Of a stretch of 64,000 bases of DNA, positions 45,052 to 55,410 are shown piece by piece (within the stretch, counting starts at the first letter, position 1; the number at the start of each line of letters is the position of its first letter). A program made the position numbers and the translations under genes. Source of the DNA: Solimonas variicoloris DSM 15731 (GTDB lineage: Bacteria > Pseudomonadota > Gammaproteobacteria > Nevskiales > Nevskiaceae); contig NZ_KB907937.1 in assembly GCF_000382285.1 (NCBI RefSeq), forward strand, positions 1-64,000, read 5' to 3'. Under the pieces are notes generated by a model. That model made no database searches and was not told where the DNA came from. It was given only the letters and a program-made list of their open reading frames with translations.

Positions 45052-45945
45052 TCAGTGGTCGCGGCCCTCGATATGGCGGGACAGCCACAGCAGGGGCTCC
45101 GCGCTGTCATTGAACAGCGCCAACGCCGCCCGCGCCGAGGCGAACAGCTCGGCGGCGCGGGCCTTGGCCGCCGGCAGGCCCATGACCGACGGGTACGTCG
45201 ACTTGAGGCGGGCCTCGTCCTTGCCCGCCGTCTTGCCGAGCGCCGCCGAGCTGGCCTCGATGTCGAGCACGTCGTCCTGGATCTGGAAGGCCAGGCCGAT
45301 GCACTTGCCGTAGTGATCGAGCGCGTCGCGCGCCTCGGCGCGCAGCGCCGGCGCGGCGGCGCAGGCGAGCCGCAGGCAGGCGCGGATCATCGCGCCGGTC
45401 TTGTGGACGTGCAGGGCTTCGAGTTCGGCCAGGGTCAGCTGACTGCCCTCGGAGGCGAGGTCGACGGCCTGGCCGCCGACCATGCCGCGCGAGCCGGCGG
45501 CCTCGGCGAGCAGGTCGACCATCTGAACGCGCTGTTCGGCGGACAGCCCGGCCTCGCGGTCGGCGACGAGGACCTGGAAGGCCAGCGCCTGCAGGCCGTC
45601 ACCGACCAGGATCGCGGTCGCTTCGTCGTAGGCCTTGTGCGTCGTTGGCCGGCCGCGGCGCAGGTCGTCGTCATCCATGGCCGGCAGGTCGTCGTGGACC
45701 AGCGAGTAGACGTGGATCAGCTCGATCGCGCAGGCCGGCGCGTCGAGCGCGCGCGCCGGCAGGCCGAGCACTTCGCCGGCCGCGTACACCAGCAGCGGGC
45801 GCAGGCGCTTGCCGCCGTCGACGGCGTAGCGCATCGCCTCGTGCAGGCGCGCCGGATAGCAGCTCGCCGGCGGCAGCGCGCGTTCGAAGGCGGCCTGCAG
45901 GCGTTGCCGGTAATCCTCGACGCGCGCGGCGAACGGCGCGTTCAC
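45052..45945 (-). CDS. ispA: farnesyl diphosphate synthase
   Basis: 297 residues. Builds farnesyl diphosphate from IPP and DMAPP. The first aspartate-rich motif is [14 protein letters not shown], the second is QIQDDVLD, and [11 protein letters not shown] carries the IPP-binding residues. GTG start overlapping the xseB stop (GTGA), so translation is coupled. Confidence 0.95.
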   Translation of the reverse strand: MNAPFAARVEDYRQRLQAAFERALPPASCYPARLHEAMRYAVDGGKRLRPLLVYAAGEVLGLPARALDAPACAIELIHVYSLVHDDLPAMDDDDLRRGRPTTHKAYDEATAILVGDGLQALAFQVLVADREAGLSAEQRVQMVDLLAEAAGSRGMVGGQAVDLASEGSQLTLAELEALHVHKTGAMIRACLRLACAAAPALRAEARDALDHYGKCIGLAFQIQDDVLDIEASSAALGKTAGKDEARLKSTYPSVMGLPAAKARAAELFASARAALALFNDSAEPLLWLSRHIEGRDH

Positions 45946-46217
45946 GGGCCTGCGTCCTCGTCTGCATCGTCATCGCCGTCGTGGTCGCTGGCGAGCAGGT
46001 CATGCACTTTCAGTTCGGCGTGTTCGAGCGAGCCGCGGCACTGGCGGGTCAGCGCCACGCCGCGTTCGAACAGGCGCAGCGACTCGTCGAGGCGCAGATC
46101 GCCGCGCTCGAGCGTCTGCACGATGCTTTCGAGCTCCTTCATCGCCTCCTCGAACTGGCCGACCGGGTCGGCGGACGGAGCGGGGGCGGGCGGCGGAACC
46201 GGGTTTTTGGCGGGCAT
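45942..46217 (-). CDS. xseB: exodeoxyribonuclease VII small subunit
   Basis: 91 residues. FEEAMKELESIVQTLERGDL and LDESLRLFERGVALTRQC are the two helices of the family. The N-terminus is Pro/Ala-rich and the C-terminus is a long acidic run of Asp and Glu, longer than usual. Start at MPAKNPVPP. A TACACT box about 35 bases upstream may be its promoter, divergent from parE. The large subunit is not in the window. Confidence 0.9.
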   Translation of the reverse strand: MPAKNPVPPPAPAPSADPVGQFEEAMKELESIVQTLERGDLRLDESLRLFERGVALTRQCRGSLEHAELKVHDLLASDHDGDDDADEDAGP

Positions 46218-46423
46218 GTTGAGCGCGGCTCGCGAGAGCCGGAGACGAAAGAGCCGTAGTGTAATCGCCGCCGGGCGCATCCAGAACGTCGCGGGCCGCA
46301 GCGGCGGTACCGGAACGGGCGGCGCAGGCGCGCGCCTGCGTGCCCGAGAACGGCGGCGAGGGCAATCTTGCCGAGGCGCGACGCATTGGCTACCTTCGCG
46401 CGTCCGCAACGCGACCCCCTCCG

Positions 46424-48340
46424 ATGGCCAGCAACAATCAGTACAGCGCCGAAGCAATTGAAGTCCTTCAGGGTTTGGATCCGGTGCGCAAGCGCCCGGG
46501 CATGTATACGGACACCCAGCGCCCGAACCATCTCGCCCAGGAAGTGATCGACAACGCGGTCGACGAGGCGCTCGCCGGCTATTGCAAGAACGTCACCGTC
46601 ACCGTCCACGACGACGGCTCGCTCGAAGTTGCCGACGACGGTCGCGGCATGCCGGTCGACATTCACCCGGTGCACAAGGTCACCGGCGTCGAGCTGATCC
46701 TGACCAAGCTGCATTCGGGCGCCAAGTTCTCGAACAAGCAGTACCAGTTCTCGGGCGGCCTGCATGGCGTCGGCGTCTCGGTCGTCAACGCGCTGTCGAA
46801 TCGTCTCGAAGTGCGCGTGTTCCGCGACGGCACCGAGCATCTGATCGTGTTCAAGGACGGCGAAGTCGCCGAGAAGCTGAAGCCGGTCGGTACGGTCGCT
46901 AGGAACAAGCGCGGCACCACCGTGCGCTTCTGGGCCGATCCGAAGTATTTCGACTCGCCGAAATTCTCGATGCCGCGCCTCAAGCAGGTGCTGCGCGCCA
47001 AGGCCGTGCTGTGCCCGAACCTGCACGTCACGCTGATCGACAAGATCCACGGCGAGGAGCTGAGCTGGCAGTACGAGAACGGCCTGCCGGACTACCTGAA
47101 GGATGCGCTGCAGGGCGCCGAGACCTTGCCGGGCGAGCCTTTCATCGGCCAGTTCAAGGCGGCGCGCGAGGAAGCCGAGTGGGCGCTGGCGTGGCTGAAC
47201 CAGGAAGGCGCGCGCGGTGAGCCGGTCGCCGAAAGCTACGTCAATCTGATTCCGACTGCGCAGGGCGGCACGCACGTCAACGGCCTGCGCACCGGCCTGA
47301 CCGAGGCGATTCGCGAGTTCTGCGAGTTCCGCAACCTGCTGCCGCGCGGCCTGAAGCTGACGCCGGAAGACGTCTGGAACGGCTGCGCCTATGTGCTCAG
47401 CGTCAAGATGCAGGACCCGCAATTCGCCGGCCAGACCAAGGAGCGGCTCAGCTCGCGCGAGACGGCCGCCTTCGTGCAGGGCGTGGTGCACGATTCGTTC
47501 AGCCTCTGGCTGAACCAGCACACCGACGCCGGCGAGCAGATCGCGCAGCTGGTGATCGCCAACGCCAATGCGCGCCTGAAGTTGTCGAAGCAGGTCGTCC
47601 GCAAGAAGGTCACCAGCGGGCCGGCGCTGCCCGGCAAGCTGGCCGATTGCGTGTCCAACGACCCGGCGCTGACCGAGCTGTTCCTCGTCGAAGGCGACTC
47701 GGCCGGCGGCTCCGCCAAGCAGGCGCGCGACCGCGAGTACCAGGCGGTGATGCCGCTGCGCGGCAAGATCCTCAACAGCTGGGAAGTCGATGCCAACGAG
47801 GCGCTCGCCTCCCAGGAAATTCACGATATTTCGGTGGCGATCGGCGTCGATCCGGGCAGTGCCGACATCGCCAGCCTGCGCTACGGCAAGATCTGCGTGC
47901 TCGCCGACGCCGACTCCGACGGCCTGCACATCGCGACCTTGCTGTGCGCGCTGTTCCTCAAGCATTTCCGTCCGCTGGTCGCCGCCGGCAACATCTTCAT
48001 CGCCATGCCGCCGCTGTTCCGCATCGACGCCGGCAAGCAGGTCTATTACGCGCTCGACGAGGCCGAGAAGAACGGCGTGCTCGACCGCCTCGCCGCCGAG
48101 GGCAGCCGCGCCAAGCCGCAGGTCACGCGCTTCAAGGGTCTCGGCGAGATGAACCCCTTGCAGCTGCGCGAGACGACGATGGCGCGCGACACGCGCCGCC
48201 TCGTGCAGCTGACGCTCGATGACGGCGTCGCCGACGCCGGCCTGTCGGCGGACAAGGTGATGGACATGCTGCTGGCCAAGAAGCGCGCCTCGGATCGCAA
48301 GGACTGGCTCGAGCGCGAAGGCAACCGCGCCGAGGTCTGA
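46424..48340 (+). CDS. parE: DNA topoisomerase IV subunit B
   Basis: 638 residues, close to E. coli ParE (630). GHKL ATPase motifs: EVIDNAVDEALAG, DDGRGMPVD, GGLHGVGVSVVNAL. Toprim: FLVEGDSAGGSAKQARDR and LADADSDGLHIATL. KRPGMYTDT and RHLVQLTLDD-like C-terminal pattern separate it from GyrB, which is longer. Weak ribosome site. parC lies 3.7 kb downstream on the same strand, separated by a Kef-type antiporter and recQ, not adjacent as in some species. Confidence 0.95.
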   Translation: MASNNQYSAEAIEVLQGLDPVRKRPGMYTDTQRPNHLAQEVIDNAVDEALAGYCKNVTVTVHDDGSLEVADDGRGMPVDIHPVHKVTGVELILTKLHSGAKFSNKQYQFSGGLHGVGVSVVNALSNRLEVRVFRDGTEHLIVFKDGEVAEKLKPVGTVARNKRGTTVRFWADPKYFDSPKFSMPRLKQVLRAKAVLCPNLHVTLIDKIHGEELSWQYENGLPDYLKDALQGAETLPGEPFIGQFKAAREEAEWALAWLNQEGARGEPVAESYVNLIPTAQGGTHVNGLRTGLTEAIREFCEFRNLLPRGLKLTPEDVWNGCAYVLSVKMQDPQFAGQTKERLSSRETAAFVQGVVHDSFSLWLNQHTDAGEQIAQLVIANANARLKLSKQVVRKKVTSGPALPGKLADCVSNDPALTELFLVEGDSAGGSAKQARDREYQAVMPLRGKILNSWEVDANEALASQEIHDISVAIGVDPGSADIASLRYGKICVLADADSDGLHIATLLCALFLKHFRPLVAAGNIFIAMPPLFRIDAGKQVYYALDEAEKNGVLDRLAAEGSRAKPQVTRFKGLGEMNPLQLRETTMARDTRRLVQLTLDDGVADAGLSADKVMDMLLAKKRASDRKDWLEREGNRAEV

Positions 48341-48437
48341 GCGCGCGGGAGCGATCTGTCGGGGAGGTCAGACGCGGAGGCGGCGTATTGCGTATCCTTG
48401 AAGGCAGTCCCCCGGTTCCCTTCCTCGCGCCCGACGC

Positions 48438-50144
48438 ATGCATCATTCGACGCCCCTGATCGCGACCATCGTCGGCGGCCTCGTGCTCGCCTTCGTGTTC
48501 GGGGCGATCGCGCAGCGCCTGCGCCTGCCGCCGCTGGTCGGCTACCTGCTCGCCGGCGTGGCGATGGGGCCCAACACGCCGGGCTTCGTCGCCGACCAGA
48601 GCCTCGCCAGCGAGCTGGCCGAGCTCGGCGTGATCCTGCTGATGTTCGGCGTCGGCCTGCATTTCTCGCTCAAGGATCTGCTGTCGGTGCGCAAGATCGC
48701 CGTGCCCGGCGCGGTCGTGCAGATCGCGGTCGCCACGGCGCTCGGCGTCGGCCTCGCGCTGCTGCTCGGCTGGCCGCTCGGCGGTGGCATCGTGTTCGGC
48801 CTGGCGCTGTCGGTGGCGAGCACGGTGGTGTTGCTGCGCGCGCTGCAGGACCGCCGCCTGCTGGAGACCGACCGAGGCCGCATCGCGGTCGGCTGGCTGA
48901 TCGTCGAGGATCTGGCGATGGTGCTGGCGCTGGTGCTGATTCCGGCGCTGGCGGAAGCCTTCGGCGCCGCCGGCGGCGCCTCGGTCGGGGCGGGTGCGAT
49001 CGCCGCGACGCTGGCGATCACGATCGGCAAGGTGATGGCCTTCGTCGCGGTGATGCTGATCGGCGGCCGCCGCCTGATTCCGCGCATCCTCGACTGGGTC
49101 GCGCGGACCGGTTCGCGCGAGCTGTTCACGCTGTCGGTGCTCGCCGTCGCGCTCGGCGTCGCGCTCGGCGCCGCGTACCTGTTCGACGTCTCGTTCGCGC
49201 TCGGCGCGTTCTTCGCCGGCATGATCCTCGCCGAGTCGCCGCTGTCGCATCGCGCCGCCGAGGAGTCGCTGCCGCTGCGCGACGCCTTCGCCGTGCTGTT
49301 CTTCGTCTCGGTCGGCATGCTGTTCGACCCCAGCATCGTGCTGCGCGCGCCGCTGCAGCTGCTGGCGACGCTGGCCATCATCATCGTCGGCAAGTCGATC
49401 GCGGCGTTCGTGATCGTGCGTGCGTTCGGCTACACGCGGCCGACGGCGATGACGATCGCCGCCAGCCTGTCGCAGATCGGCGAGTTCTCGTTCATCCTCG
49501 CCGGCTTGGGGCTGGCACTTGGCCTGATGCCGCAGCAGGGCCAGGACCTGATTCTCGCCGGCGCGATCCTGTCGATTCTTTTCAATCCGGTCGCTTTCGC
49601 GCTCGCCGAGCGCGGCATGCGCAAGGCCGCGCCGCTGGTGATGCCGGCGGCCGCGACGGCGAGCGCCGCGACTGCCGAAGCGCCGGCGCCGCTGCGCACG
49701 ACCACGCTGCACGGCCACGCGATCGTGGTCGGCTACGGCCGTGTCGGCAGTCTGGTCGCGGCCGGACTGCGCGAAGCCGGCGCGCCGCATCTGGTGATCG
49801 AGGATCGCGAGAAGCCGGCCGCGGTCGCGCGGGCCGACGGCGCCGAGCTGCTGATCGGCAACGCCGCCGAGCCGCGCGTGCTGCAGGCCGCCAATCTCGG
49901 CGGCGCCAGCCACCTGTTCGTGGCGATCCCGCAGAGCTTCGAAGCGGGGCAGGTGGTCAAGCAGGCGCGCAAGGCCAACGCCGAACTGGTCATCGTCGCC
50001 CGTGCGCATTCCGATGCCGAAGTGAGCTACCTGCAGCAGTGCGGCGCCAACATGACGATCATGGGCGAGCGCGAGATCGCGCAGGCCATGCTCGGCCTCG
50101 CCGTGGTGCCGGCATCGCGCCCGCCGGACTCCTTGCTACCGTGA
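48438..50144 (+). CDS. CPA2 cation:proton antiporter with TrkA-N domain (YbaL/KefB-like)
   Basis: 568 residues. About 12 membrane helices (1-390) with GYLLAGVAMGPNTPGF, LGVILLMFGVGLHFSLKDL and the ion-site helix SFALGAFFAGMILAESPLSH; then a cytosolic NAD-binding TrkA-N/RCK domain beginning HAIVVGYGRVGSLVAAGL. Closest in design to YbaL. It may exchange K+ or Na+ for H+, gated by nucleotide binding. No separate ancillary KefF/KefG gene. The stop overlaps the recQ start. Confidence 0.87.
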   Translation: MHHSTPLIATIVGGLVLAFVFGAIAQRLRLPPLVGYLLAGVAMGPNTPGFVADQSLASELAELGVILLMFGVGLHFSLKDLLSVRKIAVPGAVVQIAVATALGVGLALLLGWPLGGGIVFGLALSVASTVVLLRALQDRRLLETDRGRIAVGWLIVEDLAMVLALVLIPALAEAFGAAGGASVGAGAIAATLAITIGKVMAFVAVMLIGGRRLIPRILDWVARTGSRELFTLSVLAVALGVALGAAYLFDVSFALGAFFAGMILAESPLSHRAAEESLPLRDAFAVLFFVSVGMLFDPSIVLRAPLQLLATLAIIIVGKSIAAFVIVRAFGYTRPTAMTIAASLSQIGEFSFILAGLGLALGLMPQQGQDLILAGAILSILFNPVAFALAERGMRKAAPLVMPAAATASAATAEAPAPLRTTTLHGHAIVVGYGRVGSLVAAGLREAGAPHLVIEDREKPAAVARADGAELLIGNAAEPRVLQAANLGGASHLFVAIPQSFEAGQVVKQARKANAELVIVARAHSDAEVSYLQQCGANMTIMGEREIAQAMLGLAVVPASRPPDSLLP

Positions 50145-52033
50145 ATGCCGTGGCGATGCCCGCCGCTGCGGACGATGCGCTGCAGCGGGCGCTGAAGCGC
50201 TGGTTCGGCTTCGACCACTTCCGGCCCGGCCAGGAGGCCGTGGTCCGCGACGCCCTGGCCGGCCGCGATCTGCTCGCGATCATGCCGACCGGCGGTGGCA
50301 AGTCGCTGTGTTTCCAGCTGCCGGCGCTGCTCAAGTCCGGCGTCATGCTCGTCGTCTCGCCGCTGATCGCGCTGATGCAGGACCAGGTGCGGCTGCTCGA
50401 CGAAATGGGCGTGCCCGCCACCTTCCTGAACTCGACGCTGGGCAGCGCCGAGGCGGCGTCGCGCATGGCCGGGCTGCTGCGCGGCGATTACCGGCTGCTG
50501 TACCTGGCGCCGGAGCGCCTGTTGCTGCCGGAGTTCCGCGACGGCTTCCTCGTGCGGCTGGCGCAGGCGCAGGGCATTTCGGCGATCACCATCGACGAGG
50601 CGCACTGCGTTTCGGAGTGGGGGCATGACTTCCGGCCCGAGTACCGCCAGCTCGGCAGCCTGCGCGCGCAGTTCGCCGCGGTGCCGGTGTTCGCGTTCAC
50701 GGCGACGGCGACGCAGCGCGTGCGCGGCGACATCGTCGCCCAGCTGCAGCTGCGCGATCCGGCGGTGCACGTCGCCAGTTTCAACCGGCCTAATCTCTAT
50801 TACGCGGTACGGCCGAAAACGCAGCAGACCTATGCGCAGCTGCTGGCGCTGGTGCGCGACGGCGGTGCCGGCATCGTCTACTGCCTGTCGCGGCGGCGCG
50901 TCGACGAACTTGCGGCACGGCTCGCTGCCGACGGCATCGCCGTCGCGCCGTACCACGCCGGACTCGACGCCGAGACGCGGCGCGCCAATCAGGAACGCTT
51001 CATCCGCGACGACGCGCAGGTCATCGTCGCGACGATCGCGTTCGGCATGGGCATCAACAAGCCCGACGTGCGCTGGGTCGCGCACTACGACCTGCCGCGC
51101 ACGATGGAGGGCTACTACCAGGAAGCAGGGCGCGCCGGCCGCGACGGCGAACCCTCGCGCTGCATCCTGTTCTTCGGCCTCGGCGACATCCGCACCGCGG
51201 AGTTCCTGATCGCGCAGAAAACCGATCCGGAGTCCGGCGCGCCGCTCGAACAGGAGCAGCGCGTCGCCCGCCAGCAGCTGCGCCAGGTGCTCGACTACGC
51301 CGAATCGCACGAATGCCGGCGCGCGATCCAGTTGCGCTATTTCGGCGAGGCGTACGCGGGCAACTGCGGCGCCTGCGACAACTGCCTCGAGGCCAAGGTC
51401 ACCGAGGACTGGACGCTCGAAGCGCAGCAGCTGTTGTCCTGCGTGGCGCGTCTCGCGCAGCGCGGCGAGCGCTACGGCGGCGCGCACGTGATCGACATCC
51501 TGCGCGGTTCCGAGAACCAGAAACTGATCGACCGCGGCCACCAGCAGCTGTCGACCTACGGCATCGGCAGGGCGCGTTCGCTCGACGAATGGCGCGCCTT
51601 GCTGCGCGCGCTGCTGCATCAGGGCCTGCTCGGCGAGACGAGCGACGGCTATCCGGTGCTGCGCCTGACGCCGGAGAGCCGCGACGTGCTCAAGGGCGAG
51701 CGCCGCGTGCGCGTCGTGCCGCCGCCGGCGCGCGAGACGGCGGCGACGCGCAAGGCCCGGCGCGCGTCCGCGGCGGCCGATCTGCCGCCGCAGGGACAGT
51801 CGCTGTTCGAACAGCTGCGCGCCCTGCGCAAGCGCCTGGCCGACGCCCAGAACGTGCCGCCGTACGTGGTCTTCAACGATGCCTCGCTGCGCGAGATGGC
51901 GGAAGCGCGGCCGCAGGATCTCGACGCCTTCGCCGACATCTCCGGCGTCGGCAGCCGCAAGCTCGAGCAGTACGGCGAGGCTTTCGTCGGTGCGATCCAG
52001 GCATTCTGCCGCGATGCCGGCGACAGGCCGTAG
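50141..52033 (+). CDS. recQ: ATP-dependent DNA helicase RecQ
   Basis: 630 residues. Helicase motifs: MPTGGGKSLCFQLPAL (near 50), ITIDEAHCVSEWGHDFRPEY (near 150), FTATATQRV, and motif VI YYQEAGRAGRDG. The zinc site is formed by C in ESHECRRA and the three Cys of NCGACDNC. RQC and a C-terminal HRDC domain (SLFEQLRALRKRLADAQNVP) complete it. The GTG overlaps the antiporter stop (GTGA), the coupling style common here; ATG 50156 is the alternative start. Confidence 0.94.
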   Translation: MNAVAMPAAADDALQRALKRWFGFDHFRPGQEAVVRDALAGRDLLAIMPTGGGKSLCFQLPALLKSGVMLVVSPLIALMQDQVRLLDEMGVPATFLNSTLGSAEAASRMAGLLRGDYRLLYLAPERLLLPEFRDGFLVRLAQAQGISAITIDEAHCVSEWGHDFRPEYRQLGSLRAQFAAVPVFAFTATATQRVRGDIVAQLQLRDPAVHVASFNRPNLYYAVRPKTQQTYAQLLALVRDGGAGIVYCLSRRRVDELAARLAADGIAVAPYHAGLDAETRRANQERFIRDDAQVIVATIAFGMGINKPDVRWVAHYDLPRTMEGYYQEAGRAGRDGEPSRCILFFGLGDIRTAEFLIAQKTDPESGAPLEQEQRVARQQLRQVLDYAESHECRRAIQLRYFGEAYAGNCGACDNCLEAKVTEDWTLEAQQLLSCVARLAQRGERYGGAHVIDILRGSENQKLIDRGHQQLSTYGIGRARSLDEWRALLRALLHQGLLGETSDGYPVLRLTPESRDVLKGERRVRVVPPPARETAATRKARRASAAADLPPQGQSLFEQLRALRKRLADAQNVPPYVVFNDASLREMAEARPQDLDAFADISGVGSRKLEQYGEAFVGAIQAFCRDAGDRP

Positions 52034-52084
52034 AATTCCGCTCCCTGACCGGGCCGCCGGCCCGAACCGATCCAGACCGACTCC

Positions 52085-54340
52085 ATGAGCCAGAACACCA
52101 CCGACAACGGCGCCGACACCGAGCGCCTGCCGCTGCGCGTCTTCGCCGAGAAGGCCTATCTCGACTATTCGATGTACGTCGTGCTCGACCGCGCGCTGCC
52201 GCACGTCGCCGACGGCCTCAAGCCGGTGCAGCGCCGCATCGTCTACGCGATGTCCGAACTCGGCATCAACGCTACCGCCAAGCCGCGCAAGTCGGCGCTG
52301 ACGGTCGGCGACGTCATCGGCAAATACCATCCGCACGGCGACTCGGCCTGCTACGAGGCGATGGTGACGATGGCGCAGCCGTTCTCGTACCGCTATCCGC
52401 TGGTCGACGGCCAGGGCAACTGGGGTTCGCAGGACGATCCGAAGTCGTTCGCCGCCTATCGCTACACCGAGTCGCGGCTGACGCCTTACGCACAGACCCT
52501 GCTCGCCGAGACCGAGCAGGGCACGGTCGACTGGCTGCCGACCTTCGACGGCTCGCGCGACGAACCGCGCCTGCTGCCGGCGCGCCTGCCGAACATCCTC
52601 GTCAACGGCACCACCGGCATCGCGGTGGGCATGGCGACCGACATTCCGCCGCACAACATCCGCGAGCTGGTCGCCGCCTGCCTGCATCTGCTCAAGCATC
52701 CGAACGCGCACATCGAGAAGCTGTGCGAGTTCGTGCCGGCGCCGGATTATCCGACCGGCTGCGAAATCGTCTCCGAGCCGCACGACCTGCTGAAGATCTA
52801 CCAGACCGGCTACGGCCAGATCCGCGCGCGTGCGCGCTGGGAGCGCGACGACGACGGCAACATCATCGTCACGCACCTCGGCCACCAGGTGTCGCCGGCC
52901 AAGGTGCTGGAACAGATCGCCGAGCAGATGCGCGCCAAGAAGCTGCCGCTGGTCGAGGACCTGCGCGACGAGTCCGATCACGAGAACCCGACGCGCCTGG
53001 TCATCGTGCCGCGCAGCAACCGTGTCGACGCCGAGCAGCTGATGGCGCATCTGTTCGCGACCACCGATCTCGAAAAGAGCCACCGCGTCAATCTCAACAT
53101 GATCGGCCTCGATGGCCGGCCGCGCGTCAAGAACCTCAAGGACATCCTGTCGGAGTGGCTGGACTACCGTTTCGCGACGGTGACCCGGCGCCTGAATCAT
53201 CGTCTGGCCAAGCTCAACGAGCGCCTGCATATCCTCGAAGGCTTGCTGATCGCCTACCTCAACATCGACGAGGTGATCCGCATCATCCGCTTCGAGGACG
53301 ATCCGAAGGCCAAGCTGATCAGTACGTTCGCGCTGTCCGACGCGCAGGCCGAGTGGATCCTCGACCTCAAGCTACGCCACCTGCAGAAGCTCGAGGAAAT
53401 GAAGATCCGCGGCGAGCAGGAAGAGCTGGCCGCCGAGCGCGCCCGGCTCGAGGAACTGCTCGGCGACGACGACAAGATGAGGAAGCTGATCGGCGACGAA
53501 CTGCGCGAGGACGCCAAGAAGTACGGCGACGAACGCCGCTGCCCGATCAACGCGCGGCCGCCGGCGGCGGCGCTGGAGGCCACCGAGATTCTGCCGACCG
53601 AACCGGTCACCGTGGTCCTGTCGAAAGCCGGCTGGATTCGCGCCGGCAAGGGCCACGAGCTCGACCCGACGGCGCTCAGCTACAAGGCCGGCGACGAGTT
53701 CGGCCATGCCGTGCAGGGCCGGACCAACCAGCTGCTCGTGCTGCTCGACCACAAGGGACGCAGCTACACGCTCAATCCGCGCGAGCTGCCGAGCGCCCGT
53801 TCGCAGGGCGAGCCGGTGACGACCAAGCTCGATCTGCAGGACGGCGGTCGCATCACGGCCCTGCTGATGGGCGACGCCGGCGAGAAGCTCGTGCTCGGCA
53901 GCGACGAGGGCTATGGCTTCATCGCCAAGCTCGGTGATCTCGAATCGCGACTGAAGGCCGGCAAGGCCGTCATCAGCCTTTCGGCGACCGCCAGCGTGCT
54001 GGCGCCGGCGCGCGTCGGCGACGCCAGCCAGGACCGTTATGCGGTGGCGACCGCCGAGGGCCGCCTGCTGGTCTTCCCGCTCGCCGAGCTGCCGGAGCTG
54101 GCCAAGGGCAAGGGCAACAAGCTGGTCGCGCTCAAGGGCGAGGACCGCATTCTGGCCTCGTGCGTGGTGCCGGCTGACGCCAGCCTGACGCTGGTCTGTG
54201 GCAAGCGTACGCTGACCTTGAAACCGGCCGATCTGGCGCACTACAGTGGCTCGCGCGCCAGCCGCGGCAATCATCTGCCGCGCGGCTTCCAGCGCGTCGA
54301 CAGCATGCAGACGGAAACGTCGGCGAAACCTTCGACTTGA
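52085..54340 (+). CDS. parC: DNA topoisomerase IV subunit A
   Basis: 751 residues. DNA-cleaving subunit. Catalytic Tyr is Tyr127 in [11 protein letters not shown]. The quinolone-resistance region keeps Ser87 and Glu91 in [11 protein letters not shown] (S80 and E84 of E. coli), so no classical ParC resistance change is present. The C-terminal domain is a beta-pinwheel of repeats ([19 protein letters not shown] and others). Its stop codon lies inside a candidate heat-shock promoter for htpX. Confidence 0.95.
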   Translation: MSQNTTDNGADTERLPLRVFAEKAYLDYSMYVVLDRALPHVADGLKPVQRRIVYAMSELGINATAKPRKSALTVGDVIGKYHPHGDSACYEAMVTMAQPFSYRYPLVDGQGNWGSQDDPKSFAAYRYTESRLTPYAQTLLAETEQGTVDWLPTFDGSRDEPRLLPARLPNILVNGTTGIAVGMATDIPPHNIRELVAACLHLLKHPNAHIEKLCEFVPAPDYPTGCEIVSEPHDLLKIYQTGYGQIRARARWERDDDGNIIVTHLGHQVSPAKVLEQIAEQMRAKKLPLVEDLRDESDHENPTRLVIVPRSNRVDAEQLMAHLFATTDLEKSHRVNLNMIGLDGRPRVKNLKDILSEWLDYRFATVTRRLNHRLAKLNERLHILEGLLIAYLNIDEVIRIIRFEDDPKAKLISTFALSDAQAEWILDLKLRHLQKLEEMKIRGEQEELAAERARLEELLGDDDKMRKLIGDELREDAKKYGDERRCPINARPPAAALEATEILPTEPVTVVLSKAGWIRAGKGHELDPTALSYKAGDEFGHAVQGRTNQLLVLLDHKGRSYTLNPRELPSARSQGEPVTTKLDLQDGGRITALLMGDAGEKLVLGSDEGYGFIAKLGDLESRLKAGKAVISLSATASVLAPARVGDASQDRYAVATAEGRLLVFPLAELPELAKGKGNKLVALKGEDRILASCVVPADASLTLVCGKRTLTLKPADLAHYSGSRASRGNHLPRGFQRVDSMQTETSAKPST

Positions 54341-54364
54341 AAATCCGGTCAAAAGCCCGAAATT
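54336..54364 (+). promoter_or_regulatory. candidate sigma-32 promoter of htpX
   Basis: CTTGAAA (54336-54342), 13-base spacer, CCCGAAATT (54356-54364), against the E. coli consensus CTTGAAA-N13-17-CCCCATNT. The -35 element is perfect; the -10 keeps CCC and A. It overlaps the parC stop codon and precedes htpX, a sigma-32 regulon member elsewhere. Confidence 0.5.
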
Positions 54365-54456
54365 ACGCAAAGTCGGGTCTGTTAACAGATGCCTTCGCCG
54401 TGGCGAATGCATCTGACAACCGATCCCGATTCCTCGACTGAAAGGCAGTCTTGTCC

Positions 54457-55344
54457 ATGAAAAGAGTGTTGCTGTTCCTGGCGACGAACCTCGCCGTGGT
54501 GCTCGTCCTGAGCGTCGTTACCTCTTTGCTCGGCGTCAATCGCTGGCTGACGGCGAACGGTCTCAACTATCAGGCGCTGCTGGTGTTCTGCGCCGTGTTC
54601 GGTTTCGGCGGTGCGTTCATCTCGCTGGCGATGTCGAAGATGGTCGCCAAGTGGTCGACCGGCGCGCAGATCCTCAAGGAGCCGCGCAATTCGTCGGAAA
54701 TGTGGCTGCTGCAGACGGTCGAGCGTCAGGCGCGCGCCGCCGGCATCGGCATGCCGGAAGTCGCCGTCTACGACGCGCCGGAGCCGAACGCATTCGCCAC
54801 CGGCATGAGCCGCAACAACGCGCTGGTCGCCGTGTCGACCGGACTGCTGCGCTCGATGAGCCAGGACGAGGTCGAGGCCGTGCTCGGCCATGAGATCAGC
54901 CACGTCGCCAACGGCGACATGGTCACGCTGACGCTGATCCAGGGCGTGGTCAACACCTTCGTGATGTTCCTCGCGCGCGTCATCGGCTACGCCATCGACC
55001 AGGCGTTGTTCCGCCGCAACTCGGAAGAGAGCAGTGGCCCCGGTCTCGGCTACATGTTCACGGTGATGATCCTCGAGCTGCTGTTCGGCATCCTCGCCAG
55101 CATGATCGTCGCCTGGTTCTCGCGGCAGCGCGAGTTCCGCGCCGACGCCGGCGGTGCGCACCTCGCCGGCAAGCGCAAGATGATCGCGGCCCTGCAGCGC
55201 CTGAAGGCGGCGCACGAACCGTCGACGCTGCCGGCCAACATGACGGCGATGGGCATCAGCGGTGGCCAGCTCGCCAAGCTGTTCTCGACGCATCCGCCGC
55301 TCGAAGTGCGCATCGAAGCGCTGCAGAAGGCGCAGGTGGTCTGA
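54457..55344 (+). CDS. htpX: membrane zinc metalloprotease HtpX
   Basis: 295 residues. Inner-membrane quality-control protease. Two N-terminal helices, zinc motif [12 protein letters not shown] with the third ligand Glu in [10 protein letters not shown], and two more helices between ([38 protein letters not shown]). ATG 54457 matches the family N-terminus [15 protein letters not shown]; a TTG at 54451 is nearer to an AAGG sequence and cannot be excluded. Confidence 0.94.
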   Translation: MKRVLLFLATNLAVVLVLSVVTSLLGVNRWLTANGLNYQALLVFCAVFGFGGAFISLAMSKMVAKWSTGAQILKEPRNSSEMWLLQTVERQARAAGIGMPEVAVYDAPEPNAFATGMSRNNALVAVSTGLLRSMSQDEVEAVLGHEISHVANGDMVTLTLIQGVVNTFVMFLARVIGYAIDQALFRRNSEESSGPGLGYMFTVMILELLFGILASMIVAWFSRQREFRADAGGAHLAGKRKMIAALQRLKAAHEPSTLPANMTAMGISGGQLAKLFSTHPPLEVRIEALQKAQVV

Positions 55345-55364
55345 GGCGCGCGGCGTCACAGATA

Positions 55365-55392
55365 AAAAAGGCGGCCTCCGGGCCGCCTTTTT
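55365..55392. terminator. strong bidirectional terminator between htpX and the fimX-like gene
   Basis: AAAAAGGCGGCC pairs perfectly with GGCCGCCTTTTT around TCCG, 12 bp, with T runs on each strand. It closes two convergent genes. Confidence 0.93.
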
Positions 55393-55410
55393 CGTGGGCT
55401 CCCGTCCGCG

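Noticed and set aside
52085-54340. Possible quinolone-resistance change in ParC.
   Set aside because: Ser87 and Glu91, equivalent to S80 and E84 of E. coli, are wild type.
54451-54457. TTG start for htpX two codons before the ATG.
   Set aside because: It is nearer an AAGG sequence, but the conserved N-terminus begins at the ATG and the gain is only two residues.
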